A stretch of DNA of 64,000 nucleotides from Cliona cf. orientalis (Eukaryota > Porifera > Demospongiae > Clionaida > Clionaidae), in assembly GCA_963930775.1 (NCBI GenBank), contig OZ005699.1, positions 2,253,501-2,317,500 on the forward strand. The letters are read 5' to 3'. Each line of letters opens with the position of its first letter. The first letter of the stretch is position 1. This document shows, piece by piece, positions 20,926-32,919 of the stretch. The position numbers and the translations under genes are program-made. The notes under the pieces are model-generated. The model was not told the origin of the DNA. It worked only from the letters and a program-made list of their open reading frames with translations, and did not search any database.

Positions 20926-22025
20926 CTAAGCAGCTGTGACTATTCTCCCCATGGAAGAATTTGAAATGTTCCTTGATCGAGTACTGCTAGCTGCTATAAC
21001 GTACTTCATGGTATTGTGTGGGGTTGACCATTGTGTGTGTGACAGTCTGCAATGTGTATTTTGTATAATCATAGAGTCGGTAGACTCTATAAGTAGGGAT
21101 GGCCCGGACACTCCATATACATAATACATTACAAATACCCAAATATCTCAAAACAGGTAACTCTGTGAAATTTCTAAGTGTCAAAATCAGAATCTCCAGC
21201 AAATTGTGCATCTAACAAGACCAAGATCATTCATCAAAACAATTGTACATGCTAGAACCAGATGTTCAAAAAATAGGCCATTTGTCAATCTTTCTTTCTT
21301 CTTTCTTTCTTTCTTTCTTTTTCATTACCAGGGCTAACTCAAGACTGCCTTGACCTCTCATCTTAGTTTAAGTATAAATCCACTCCATTTTGTAGCGCGC
21401 AGGTCCATGACAAGCTAGTTTTGCGTTATCTCTACAGCTATGTAATGGTGGGTGTGTACGGCGCTAGAAAAGGGTGTCTGATACGCCATTTTTGTCATAT
21501 AATGCGCATGCTCATAATATGTTGCCATGGTGAAGTCATGTGACTGTAGTCAGCGGCGCGCGCCACCGCCGCTAGCGTACGCGTATACCGTACTGTAGGT
21601 AGCTAGAGCTCGCTCTAGGGCTCGAGCGTAGCCAAGCTAGCGCCTATAGCTTAGCCATAGCTAAGCGCCAGGCTCTTGCGCGCGAGCTAGCTAGGCCAGT
21701 GTGAGCGTGATATAGCGAACCCTCGAGCGAACCTAGCTAGAGGCTGAGTGCTGTGCTAGGATATGGAGACTCGAGGCCTCAACGTACGGGAGCGGCACGG
21801 CCCTCAGCAGTCGGAATAACAGCCAGCTCAGCAGTTAAAGATAGTCGATAAATAAATGATAGCTACTAGAGTCTCATATCTACTTGGCCGCCTGAAACAG
21901 CCTTCTTTGGCATCTATGCTTTATCGAGTTAACGAGGGGCGTGGCTACTACTTTGCGCACGCGCGAACTCACCTCCCATCTTCTATAATTTTACTTACTG
22001 TATTTGCAATAAAAAAAGAGCAGAA
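20926..22025. repeat. repeat-derived spacer
   Basis: No gene seen. At about 21078-21200 is a dispersed repeat (ACTCTATAAGTAGGGATG, then AATACATTACAAAT and ATATCTCAAAAC) with a second copy at about 42886-43040. A CTTT microsatellite lies at 21289-21321. From about 21550 to 21720 the DNA is unusually GC-rich, with many CTAGC/GCTAG motifs and GCGCGC runs. Confidence 0.5.
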
Positions 22026-22415
22026 ACAAGTATAAAAAATAATTGAATAAAATTTAAGGATGAAGTAGGGATGGCAATGCCAAAAAGTATACAAACAAGA
22101 TTTGTAGGGATAGAGATAATCACAACCACTATACATCCCTACGCTTGCTTTTTGAGTAGCATGGGAATCATAAATATTAAAAACTGACTGACAGGGAGAA
22201 CATGAATTTCTTCCATATGCAAGTCAAGAACATTCCAAGGATAGTATGTCTTGAACAAGTCAACATCAATAGGTCTGTAATAATCGAGAAAAGCAAGCGT
22301 AGGGATGTATAGTGGTTGTGATTATCTCTATCCCTACAAATCTTGTTTGTATACTTTTTGGCATTGCCATCCCTACTTCATCCTTAAATTTTATTCAATT
22401 ATTTTTTATACTTGT
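22026..22415. mobile_element. fold-back element with 127-base inverted arms
   Basis: Arms 22026-22152 and 22289-22415 are inverse copies around a 136-base centre. They contain AAGTAGGGATGGCAATGCC and TAGGGATAGAGATAATC. Parts of the arm (AAGTAGGGATG, GTATACTTTTTG-like) recur near 43005-43040, so this is a dispersed family. No coding capacity seen. Confidence 0.7.
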
Positions 22416-22850
22416 ATTATTATGAACCCTTGACCATCTCCCCAGTAGCTCCATAGTGTAATGGTGCATGTGGTAAAAGGTCGACAATAGAATGCGTACA
22501 CATCGATCGATGCTCACCCCAGAAATCATGGAGATGGCGTCTAAGATCGACTCTCAGCCTTGACAGCGACAAATTTCGATGCTTCAATCACAGAGACGAA
22601 CTCGACAGTACAGTATTCCTTCCGAACTTCAGGTTGGTCACGCTGCTGCAGTCGCGCGCGGGACAGCCCCTTATGACAATGATGCGTACTATATATAGCG
22701 CATGCGCGCAAGGCAGAGGAGGTGCGAACACTACGTAGTAGTCACATGACAAGAATGCGCGTAGCGGACATAAAGGAATGCAGAGTGCGCGTGCGCGATC
22801 AATCGTTAATCGCGATCTATGTTAAGACCGCGGGCGCGGGAGATTCCGAA

Positions 22851-24380
22851 ATGGCAGCAGGTGCAGATGACAGAGAAGATCGGTGGACTCTAACCGAATA
22901 CACAACAAGCGAAGGAGAAGTGCGTGTCTTAGCTCCAGTGCTATCGTGTTCAACCGAGGTACATGTTTACACGATTCCCAGTTTTGCCGTTGTTCAGGTA
23001 CAATTGAGGCGAATCAAGTACCAGCTTATCAAATCACTCAGTCAAGCAGTAATGACATTGGATGGTCTGATTAGGCCACTCCAAATAAATTTCCTGTTTC
23101 CCGTCCTGGAAACAACTAATGTAGTATGCGGGCGGGCGGTAAATTCCATTATTTACATAGTAGCAAGGCCTACAGGAAACACTTAAACTAACACTGGACT
23201 AAAAATCAGATTTCCAATACTAGGAAATGTGCAGTGTAGGGCAAAATTTCATGTAGACTTTTCTGAAACTGAAGGAAATTTTGCCCTATACTGTACAATT
23301 TCCTTGACATTTCCTTCAACGCAGATTGAAGGAAATGCAACTTTTTTTCTAGTGTAATTAATTATCACTCACTTGAAGCAAGTATACTACGTGTACAAAA
23401 GTAAATGCGGATATTGCATACATGCAAAAGTACTAATAATGGAAAATTTCGTGACATGCCAGAAAAGGATGCGGGCGGTGGACGGGAAACAGGAAATTTA
23501 TTTGGAGTGGCCTTAGGGATGATCTTTCATTGGATCGGCTGTATCCTGCTGAATTGTCGTTTGCTGTGCCAGTAGACTTAAATTATCCTGCTTGCTATGT
23601 GAAGGTGAGTTGGAGATAGATTTAGTAATATGACTAGCTACCTCCATGCTATGATTCATGGTCAGAGTCAAGATGCCAAGTGTATGCACTGATTCACTAA
23701 CTACACCTGCATTGGCAACCATTTAATAGTATATGACTGACCGTAATATCTTGCAGGTTGCAGACTTGGAGGAGTGTCCAACTCTTGAGCCAGATCTTAA
23801 GAAGTTTGTGCTCTTCCCAAATGATGATGAAGTTTTAGTCATTTGGGACTGGAAGTGGAGTGACTGCGATAACACACCGAATGATGATGACGATCCAGAA
23901 GAAATCACTATCATTCCAGAGACACCACCAGAACCAGAATCTGATAGTGACACTGATGCCACTGAAAATAACGGCAGCACCTTTCCGGATGAAATTGAGC
24001 ATAGAGTAACCTTTAAATGTATAGGTTGCACCAAAGAACAACCATATCAACAAGCATTAATCCGTGCTGCTTAACTACGACGCGAAGGCACCAAGGTGGA
24101 AGTTAAAGTAGAGCCAGAGCCCACAAACCCCTTCGATGCGAAGGCTATCCAAGTTAAATGTAAAGTGGATGGGGAGTGGAAAAGGATCGGCTATTTGGTG
24201 TCCGAGGTTCTAGATGAAGTTCACAAGGCGCTTAACACCAATCGTATAGTAAGTGTCGATTTTGAGTGGATTAAGCTGATAGTAGTATGGAGGACACCTG
24301 GCTGGTATGCTGGAGTTAACATTACACGAAAAGGTGAATGGTCAAAAACTATACTGATTTCACAAAGTGCTAGAACATAA
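22851..24380 (+). pseudogene. HIRAN-domain protein of the transposon, interrupted
   Basis: Exon 1 is 22851-22958 (MAAGADDREDRWTLTEY...) and exon 2 begins at 23757, in phase. An acidic segment follows (PNDDDDPEEI, EPESDSDTDATE), then FKCIGCTKEQPYQQALIRAA and a TAA stop at 24072-24074. The same frame continues with VEVKVEPEPTNPFDAKAIQV, GEWKRIGYLVSE and a terminal WYAGVNITRKGEW. This last part looks like a HIRAN domain, a small DNA-binding fold known from HLTF-type repair helicases and from some mobile elements; the domain match rests on the short P-N-P-F-D-A-K-A-I and R-I-G-Y-L pattern. The in-frame stop splits the domain from the acidic part. The intron holds a Harbinger-like element. Confidence 0.6.
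23074..23512. mobile_element. Harbinger-like element with TTA duplication
   Basis: Ends GGCCACTCCAAATAAATTTC and its complement are inverse copies over more than 30 bases and are flanked by TTA on both sides. TTA/TAA target sites and GG ends are typical of PIF/Harbinger elements. A GCGGGCGG motif is present near each end. It sits in the HIRAN gene intron, so it entered after the large transposon. Confidence 0.7.
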
Positions 24381-24448
24381 GATTACATATTAATAGGTGT
24401 TACTGAATGGTCAAAAAGTGGTGCTAGAACATTAATAGTTAATACTGG

Positions 24449-27400
24449 TCATGTTGGGTTGGCATATGAATGCTCGTTGATTATATTATTGTGATTAGAA
24501 GAATCAGAGGGGGGTGGGGGGAGCTCAACTGGGACATTGTGATACTTAGTACGAATAGACCCTGCTCCTCGTTGCACCATAGAGAGGCGACCTCCTATAC
24601 CATCTTTCACAAGCTCTCTTCTGGCTACACGTTTTTTCTTTGCGGCATTCTTTGCTGGATAGCTGAAATCCAACATTTCTCCTTCATAGAAACGCTGGTG
24701 ATGTGAGGTGTGATAAAAAAATGGCAGGTCTGGGTCCAACCTCCTGGAGAATTCCATACATGTTCTTCTCCATCCATACATAACCTAGAAAGTAGAAATT
24801 TATTCATAAGTGCCCTTATAGATCACAAAAATCCTCCATACCTTCTTGTGTGTAAAATCTTTCCCTACCACATCACGTAACACACTAAAGAAACATTCAA
24901 CGTCATCCGAGGTGGAAGCCCGTGGATGTTCCATGGGGATGTTGTTGCATCTGTTAAACTTTCGCCTCCATTCTCGACTTTCTATATTGACAAGTAGAGC
25001 AGATAGTGTCTCCCTAGTGAAGCCCCTGATATTGGTAATATCCCTGCAAGATTATTATTGTTTTAATGTATTATATTTGAGGATTTAGTGGGCATCTGCT
25101 ATAATATTACTTACTGATTGACTTCAAGGGTGCTGTAATCTGATTGTTTGTACCATGGTATAAGTTCCTCCAGTATGTACTCGATCAAATCTTGATTAAA
25201 TCTGCTTCTCTCATCATCACTGAGCCCTCTTTCATCACATGACCTTCGCCAATTTCTAATAATCTTGACATAACGAGCTTCAAATTCATAATTCTTCCTC
25301 TCCATGAAGTTGAGTACACTCAGGCTGAAAATCTGTTCAACATCAGATACTGATTGCTTTCTAGTACCAATCATGGCATGATATGAGAGCTGAACTTCTG
25401 GATCCTGTACAGCTTCCATGAATCTCTCTAGCCTCAGCTCAGCAGGACCTCCTTCTCGTAAACTTTGTGCTATTCGCTGGATTACAATGAATGTACATTT
25501 TCTTATTATTTACAATAAATATAAATATAAAAAACAGACCTTGAAAACGTGTCCTTCATCTTCACGTTCATGAAATTCCATTTCAGTTATGGGATGAACC
25601 TCCGGAACATAAAGGTGAGAGCGAAAGCTGATCCCTTTAGCTTCATATTGCTCCACTAGATATTTGTAGTGCAGTTGGGAAAGGATGGATTTCAGCTGGT
25701 CAGTCTGAGTTTCTGTTTTCCCTACATTTATTTTTTATATCGTGCATAATTTGTTTTATTGATAATTAAGTTATATACCTGGTTTCCAAGTATGAAACTT
25801 ATAGCCATGAGGAACAGTCCTTTCCCTTAACCGGGCAATGACATCGACTTCCATCGCTCCCTCAAGTTTCCATAATAAAACCTCTAATAGCACCTGCTCG
25901 GGTACAGCAGGATTCTCCCTCACTGCTTTTATCGATCCACTAGCTGTAACATTACAAGTTATGATAATAGTATACATGTAATTAGCAGTTATGCTAAATC
26001 TTACATAATATTGGAGTAAACATCTCAATCATTGGTTTGTATGATTTATTCTTGTACTGTGCCCTACTGTCTGTTCTCAATTGAAGGATAGTGAGGGGAC
26101 GTGTGCGTCCATGCCAGCGCAGACTGTTAAACTCCCCATCCGTTGTTAATCCTATGTCATATTGACAAGACACATGCATGCATGGATGATAATAATACAC
26201 TGCAAGTACAAGTGCTTACCTGCAACTTTCATATTTCTTTTTGACATTTCTTTGATTATAGCATCAGCAAATTCTCTAACCTGTTTGTCCTTCAATCCAC
26301 GAATAGGTAGACGCTGCAGGGGTAGGGCATATGGCTTACGATTCCTTGATTCTGAACTGATCATCATAACAAAAATATGTGAGGCACTTCCTCGCTGATG
26401 CTTTGATAGTGCTTTCACAAATGAGGTCAGTTGACTTTTAGCGACCTGGCGATGTTCTCAACAACTGCATTGCACCCTTCATCTGAGAGACGCTCAATCA
26501 ACACTTGCATGTCCACTATGAGCTTTCTTCCCTGCTGAATGAGCTCCTCTACTTCTCTTACTGCCCATGCAAGCTTAAAAAGAGCTGATTCTCCAGCTTT
26601 AGGTGCTTCTACCTTTGATTCGTATGAGCTCTGGGCCTTTGTAAGTGCTACAATTATTGTAATAATATAGTGCATGGGCATTAATTTATTGAATGACGTT
26701 GGTAATTATTAATTTACCTGAGTATAAAAAGTTGAGATCATCACTAACTTTGGAGCATACCACCTTCAGTTTTTCAAGTAACTCACTGTGGTTCGATGAA
26801 GTTGTCATCTGTATTTCAGCTATTGATTGGAGACGCTGTTGTATTGACGTTGAAGGTCACCATTGTTATGATCAACATCACCGCTCCATATTCCTCTGAC
26901 TGACTCCCCCAGTCCTGGTAAAATATCACACCCATCGGCCTTTATCCACCACCAGATATCAGGTAGTATCTGAGACGCTTGATCTAGTATATGAATCTAT
27001 AGATTAAATTTACCAATCAATATATGGTCATAATATTAAAATAATAATGTAAGGCCAAACAAACTTAATTACTAGTTTCTCAGGCTTTCAAATTTCAAAA
27101 CCCATGCGGGAGGCGGCTTTTTATTTTATTTTTTAATGAAAAGTGGGCGTGACGATAATGGCCACGCCCATTTTCGCTAGTGCTGCACGTGGTTGATACA
27201 CAAACTAGTGCTGAAAATACAAGTATTGAAGTCTATCCAGAGAGAATATCTAGCCTAACAATCAAGTTTAGCTTTCTATATAGTAGAGAAAAGTTTCATC
27301 AGTCGTACTAACCTTGCAAGATGACAAGATTTAGCCTGCACCAGATGACGTCATCGTCTTTGAAGAAAATGGCTAGCTAGCTGCTGGCTAAATACCACTT

Positions 27401-29029
27401 TCACGGAGACTTAAGTTGTGAGATGTCAACTAAACTGTCTCGAGATGCCGGAAAACAGTTAGTTTCATGAACTCTTTACCGTGTATATTCCAATTTTTGT
27501 CCGTTAATTAAATTAATTAGCACGTGATTGCTCACGTGAAAAATAAATAAAAAAGTCTTGCTTTCTCAAAATTTGATGCGGGCGGGCCTGAGAAACTATT
27601 AATTAACTTTGCTTGGCCTAATACCCATATTAAACCGAATACTAGTACAGACCTGAATCTCTGGAGTAGCCGTGAAGTTTCCTGTGGCAATATCCTTTTG
27701 GATTTTACGTGCAGACAATCCAGGAATATTGACACGAGCCTAGATAATCATTAAGTAATCATCATAATTGATTTGATTAACTAACTAGTCTTACATCTTG
27801 AATGGCCCATGTTGTCTTTCCCAGATGCTTTGCTGCTCCTTGTTCGACTACAGCAACACTCCAAAAAGGACCATTGTATAAGCAGCACCATTTCCCCCCG
27901 AAGTGTGAGTACATGGTCGTAAGCCAAATCTTGTAGTCCTCTGGACATTTTCCAACCTTGTGAACGTATAATAATAATATATACACATGGACCGTCATTG
28001 CCATGCACACACACACACGCACACTGACGTAAGTGGCTAAATTAATGGCATGTTTGGTGTTTGTAGGCTGCCTTTAGAATAATTACAGTCATTCAAAAGA
28101 GTCTGTTGTACTAGTGTATATAGCCTCAAATGAAATACCGGTAATTTTAATCTTACCACAGTATACAACTAACCTTTGTTAGAGTTTTAGCAGAGAAAAA
28201 CTGCACTAGGTATTCTACTAAACCCATAGGCATTCTCTTTGCAGGCATTAGTGAGTCGGTCTTGTCTAGTCTCATTGTTCCAATGACTTTTGCTAAACCA
28301 TAGACCACATTGATCCGGATACAATTTTTCAAATGGTGTGTCGCTTGTAAGAAAAGCTGTAAAAAGTCATTGGAAACCGAGATCCCCTGAGAGTGAGCAT
28401 ATGCACTGAACATTTCAGATATAATTTTAAGCCGAGCAGATTCATCAAGTTGTGACACTGCAGACTTGATTGAATGTGTGCTATCGAGTGTCCTGGATGC
28501 TGCAGGAAGATAAGATTCTGTCTGTGTCGAAGCATCTACATGGCCAGTGCACATGGAGACATCCATTTCTTCACTTGTGTTTGTCCTGCCAAAATAGTGT
28601 TCTTCAGCCAATTTGGGAGTAGCAAATTGCCTTGGATATTTGGATATGACGCGAAGGCGACATGCTCCAGCTGTGTGTGACATAGTATATTAATATTATT
28701 AACATCTGAGTATACAAGCATAATATTATGGTAGCTACAAGTTTGCATTAGTTACCTGTCCGCTTAGTAGTAGATCTTCCTGCTCTCTGAATAAAAAGTG
28801 CAGCTTCAGACCAAAATTTACTATTTTTGGAATGTGATGGCCAGACATCTTCTGGACCATGGAATAAAACAAATTGCACCAACGCCTTGTTCTCTTCACT
28901 GCTCCATGTTTCAACAGCTTTGCCTAAACCCTGCTCGTCAGAAGAGAATAACCTTCTGCGTGCAACTGGTCGGATTGGATTCCGCTTTTTATTGGCCCGG
29001 GATTTCGGTCTTCTCTTAGGAGTATCCAT
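24449..29029 (-). pseudogene. multi-exon transposon gene, Myb-like start and HPRASTSDDVE end
   Basis: About 13 exons read right to left. Exon 1 (28756-29029) is basic and then Myb/SANT-like (WSSEENKALVQFVLFHG). Next come 28174-28670, 27795-27956 (WLTTMYSHFGGKWCC), 27653-27739, 26718-26996 (WWWIKADGCDILPGLGES, GIWSGDVDH), about 26447-26648 (helical), about 26224-26408, 26010-26155 (LTTDGEFNSLRWHGRTRPLT), 25783-25942, about 25560-25720, 25120-25480 (RIAQSLREGG), about 24842-25045 (HPRASTSDDVECFFSVL) and 24449-24785 (RLDPDLPFFYHTS). I recall proteins with this C-terminal signature as repeated, unnamed families in sponge and cnidarian genomes. The DGEF and DDVE acidic residues could belong to a transposase catalytic core. 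A frame change inside the fifth exon near 26835-26850 leads to a TAG, so the copy is probably dead. Confidence 0.55.
27053..27618. mobile_element. Harbinger-like element with TAA duplication
   Basis: Ends GGCCAAACAAACTTAATTAC and the inverse GTTAATTA...CTTTGCTTGGCC pair over about 35 bases with few mismatches, flanked by TAA on both sides. GCGGGAGG and GCGGGCGG motifs lie next to the inner borders. It interrupts an intron of the transposon gene. Confidence 0.65.
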
Positions 29030-29258
29030 TGATCTGCCTGCAGCTGCAACGAGCAGCCCCGCCCACCAAATTACCGCTCAGTTGGCGCGTGCAGGTATGA
29101 GGTACGGTTGGGTACAGGGTTGTTTTACGTACAGATTAGCATAAGACAATCCTATGCACCGTTAGACGGATAGAAATCGGAACTTACGCCTATATATATA
29201 TATGGGCACGTGTATGGGCAAAAATCCGGATCACGTGATGCGTTCGCACCTCCTCTGA

Positions 29259-29500
29259 GCGCAAGGCTAGCTTTATTTATCCACGGCATTACGTAAGCCA
29301 AGAAAACACGTGAAGTTCAACCAACAGTACTTCTCAGAGAAAGTAGCGCTCAGCTTGTAATCTATTCGCTGGATACACGCGTAAGATACTCTACATATTT
29401 ACTGATTTTCAAGTCCCAGAAAGGCTCCAGCGAGGCCCTGAATTTTCTCATAATTACCTCATAGATTACACCATAGGTTTCATCATAATTACACCATAAT
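29259..29500. other. spacer between transposon and satellite
   Basis: Holds the right target-site copy and the start of a TCATAATTACCTCATA-rich stretch that introduces the satellite. No gene seen. Confidence 0.4.
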
Positions 29501-31460
29501 TACCTCATAACCACAGAAAAGTAAATTGCTACTGGGGAGATAATGAACAACTTGGAGACTACGTCCAGAGTCCCTCATGAATAAGCCGCCATAAATTCGA
29601 ACTAGGACACATTGACAAACCGCGCATGCTCCGTATACGAGTACAATGTTGGGGCGTGCGGCTTGAGCCGGTTGACCTTCACCTGCCACGTGCTCGACTG
29701 AATAGGGAAATCCCCCTGCCCTGAAAGCGAGCTCGCTAGAGAAAGCGAACTGAGAGAAACGCCATAAGGATATCGTCGGATAGTCCACGATGTCTTCTAC
29801 GCTAGGCTCGAATTCTGGGCCCCAACAAGCTTTCATGCGTGCTAAACATTTTGAAACAGTCTTGACCTTCACCTGCCACGTGCTCGACTGAATAGGGAAA
29901 TCCCCCCGAGTGCGAGCTCGCCAAAGAAAGCGAACCGAGAAAATCGCCATATCTCATCGATAGTCCACGATGTCTTCTACGCTAGGTTCGAATTCTGGGT
30001 CCCAACAACCTTTCATGCGCGCTAAACATTTTGAAACAGTTTCACAGGAATTACATCATAAGTTTCATCATAGGTTTCATCATCATTTCATCATCATTTC
30101 ATCATAATTTCATCATAGCGAGAGCCGAATTCTTTGTTTCTAATTGGGACTCTGGACGTAATGAACAACTTAGAGACTACGTCCAGAGTCCCTCATGAAT
30201 ACGCCGCCATAAATTCGAACTAGGACACATCGACAAACTGCGCATGCTCCGTATACGCGTACAATATTGGGGCGCGCGGCTTGAGCCGGTTGACCTTCAC
30301 CCGCCATGTGCTCGACTGAATAGGGAAATCCCCCCGAGTGCGAGCTCGCCAAAGAAAGCGAACCGAGAAAATCGCCATATCTCATCGATAGTCCACGATG
30401 TCTTCTACGCTAGGTTCGAATTCTGGGTCCCAACAACCTTTCATGCGCGCTAAACATTTTGAAACAGTTTCACAGCAATTACATCATAGGTTTCATCATA
30501 GGTTTCATCATCATTTCATCGTAATTTCATCATAATTACCTCATCGCGAGGCCGAATTCTTTTTTGCGAATTGGGACTCTGGACGTAATGAACAACTTGG
30601 AGACTACGTCCAGAGTCCCTCACGAATACGCCGCCATAAATTCGAACTAGGACACATCGACAAACTGCGCATGCTCCGTATACGCGTACAATATTGGGGC
30701 GCGCGGCTTGAGCCGGTTGACCTTCACCTGCCATGTGCTCGACTGAATAGGGAAATCCCCCTGCCCTGAAAGCGAGCTCGCTAGAGAAAGCGAACTGAGA
30801 GAAACGCCAAAAGGATATCATCGGATAGTCCACGATCTCTTCTACGCTAGGTTCGAATTCTGGGTCCCAACAACCTTTCATGAGCGCTAAACATTTTGAA
30901 ACAGTTTCACAGCAATTACATCATAATTTCATCATAGGTTTCATCATTATTCATCATAATTACCTCATCGCGAGGCCGAATCGATTTGTTAATTGGGACT
31001 CTGGACGTAATGAACAACTTAGAGACTACATCCCGAGTCCCTCACGAAAAGTAGCCGCCATAAATTCGAACTAGGACACGTCGACGAACTGCGCATGCTC
31101 CGTACACGCGTATATTGGGGCGCGCGGCTTGAGCTGGTTGACCCGAACGTGACCTCCACCTGCCATGTGCTAGACTGAACAGGGAAATCCCCCCGAGTGC
31201 GAGCTCGCCAAAGAAAGCGAACTGAGAAAATCGCCATATCTCATCGAAAGTCCACGACGTCTGCTACGCTAGGTTCGAATTCTGGGTCCCAACAACCTCT
31301 CATGCGCGCTAAACATTTTGAAACAGTTTCACAGCAATTACATCATGAATTTCATCATAAATTTCATCATAAGTTACCTCATCGGTTTTCATCATCATTT
31401 CATCATCAATTACTCATCGCGCGGCCGAATTCTTTTTTGCGAATTGGGACTCGGGATGTA
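29500..31460. repeat. satellite array, ~430-base units
   Basis: About five tandem units, two of them shortened near 29860. Landmarks repeat in order: GACTCTGGACGTAATGAACA, then the inverse ACTACGTCCAGAGTC, CCGCCATAAATTCGAACTAGG, GAGCCGGTTGACC, CCGAGTGCGAGCTCG, GTCCACGATGTCTTCTACGC, AACATTTTGAAACAGT, and a tail of TTTCATCAT repeats. Each unit therefore starts with a short hairpin. Open frames in it, such as MAIFSVRFLWRARTRGDFP, recur with the unit and are not supported as genes. Confidence 0.8.
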
Positions 31461-32919
31461 ATAATCAGTAGCTTGCTTTGGATAGCTCTGGCAGCGCATA
31501 CTATTAAGCTCTTAGCTGATATAGTGTATGTGGGGGTTGTAGCTAGTGCTGCTTATAGGATTTTATCCTAATTTTATTAGGATTTTTAGCATCATGCAAT
31601 TTTGCTTCATTAGCATGTAAATTAGGAAGACTTTTTTTAGCCTTCTACTACCATAAGCTTAAGGTACTGTAACAGTGTTTTCCATGATTATCTCGGAATT
31701 TGGGGTATGTTAATTCCTTAGGATTTATTGTAATTAAAAAGATTGTGGGTTGGGAGAGGAGAGTGTGAGAGTGATAAAGAATACAGAGTGGCTATTGATC
31801 TGGCAGCCGGACGACCTTCACCAATGCTATAGATCCAGCAGAAATACATAGAAATTTTTCAAAAAAACTGACAATGACATATAAAAGAGGAGAAGCTGGA
31901 TTCAAACCCGTACCATCGGCCGGCTCCAGAACCCACATGACCGACTACTTTGTCCCCTTGCGCATGCGCGATAGTCTCACGCGTCAGCGCTGACCTGTGC
32001 GCGGGGTAATAAGAACAATTAATGCCAGACTGATAGGCGCAATTTTCCCAAAAATTTAATTAGAACAGCTATGATCTTTACATCCATAATTATAAGCACA
32101 TGGCAAAATTATGCTAGGTGACAAAGCATGGCACACTACCCTCTAGGCATCAATGGGGTAATTACCAGCTGTGTGGATTCGATATGTATACCTTGCTAGG
32201 CTCTGAGACAAGTTTAGTGTCTAGTAGCAAGACGTTAGCAATATTATTACAGTACATGAAAGCTATAGCAGGGTTCTATCTAGAAATTTTGGTTTGGGGT
32301 GGAAGGTGGTGTGGCACTTTCACGCACAGTCCCCTCCTCCTCCAAACCATTAATAGGTATTTGTGGGTTTTAGGTGTAACATAGTATACTCTTTGATGTT
32401 AATTTAGAGGAATGCTATTTACATGTATTATCATAGCACCCAAATAGTATACATTCCCCACCTCCTCCCTCTCTCTCCTCTCTTTTTCTCTTGCTACTCT
32501 TCTTTTGGGGGAGAAGCTGGGTGCTTTAGGGGGGGGGGGGGAAGCTTCCTCCTGCCCCCCCCCCCCCCCCCCCCCACCATAGATAGAACCCTGTATAGCT
32601 ACCTTAGTGCATTAGTAAATAATTTGTAAATTAGTAGTAAAGTAATTAGTAAGTAAAAGGAATAAATTTCCTGTTTGTGTAACCCCAGCTGTGTTTGGTC
32701 AAACATGTCTGACCAAGCACAGCTGGGGTTACACTCGGAAATTGTTGATTCGGACGACCCTGCACTGCAAATTTGGTATGTGAGAAAATCTATAAATAGA
32801 GTAGCCTTGACCAGATTTTCTATTTGAAGCAAGTAGCACTCAATAATTCACGAAGTGTGTACAACATCTCACAATCATAATAATATTATTATTGATTCCT
32901 ATACTCTTGATCTGAAGAC
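31461..32919. other. spacer with inverted-repeat elements and promoter
   Basis: No gene. At about 31885-31930 a minus-strand tRNA-like B-box (GGTTTGAATCC) suggests an old SINE. At about 32272-32593 is a diverged relative of the 16613-16971 element (AGGGTTCTATCTA and TAGATAGAACCCT ends). At 32681-32735 a hairpin GTAACCCCAGCTGTG with its complement occurs. At 32790-32806 CTATAAATAGAGTAGCC gives a TATA box for the following gene. Confidence 0.5.

Larger units (their letters stand above)
22714..29258. mobile_element. 6.5-kb DNA transposon with HIRAN gene and divergent multi-exon gene
   Basis: The two ends are exact inverses over 16 bases, CAGAGGAGGTGCGAAC at 22714-22729 and its complement at 29243-29258. 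They are flanked by the direct repeat GCGCAAGG (22706-22713 and 29260-29267), with one extra base next to the right end; read as 9 bases the flanks match at 8 of 9. This is a transposon with an 8-9 base target duplication. Inside, a HIRAN-domain gene starts about 120 bases from the left end and a multi-exon gene on the other strand starts about 230 bases from the right end; they converge near 24.4 kb. Both contain breaks, so this copy is probably immobile. CAG ends with an 8-base duplication suit hAT elements and 9 bases suits Mutator-like ones, but the coding part fits neither clearly. Confidence 0.7.

Noticed and set aside
22722-23186. 154-codon frame starting at 22722 as a separate gene
   Set aside because: Only its middle (from 22851 to the donor at 22958) fits the HIRAN gene; the rest overlaps the transposon end and a Harbinger-like element.
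29489-31571. Several open frames of 70-150 codons with repeated MAIFSVRFLWRARTRGDFP-like sequence
   Set aside because: They recur with the ~430-base satellite unit, change frame between units and show no domain; repeat artefacts.
31885-31930. tRNA gene on the minus strand
   Set aside because: Only a B-box-like GGTTTGAATCC is recognisable; more likely an old SINE.
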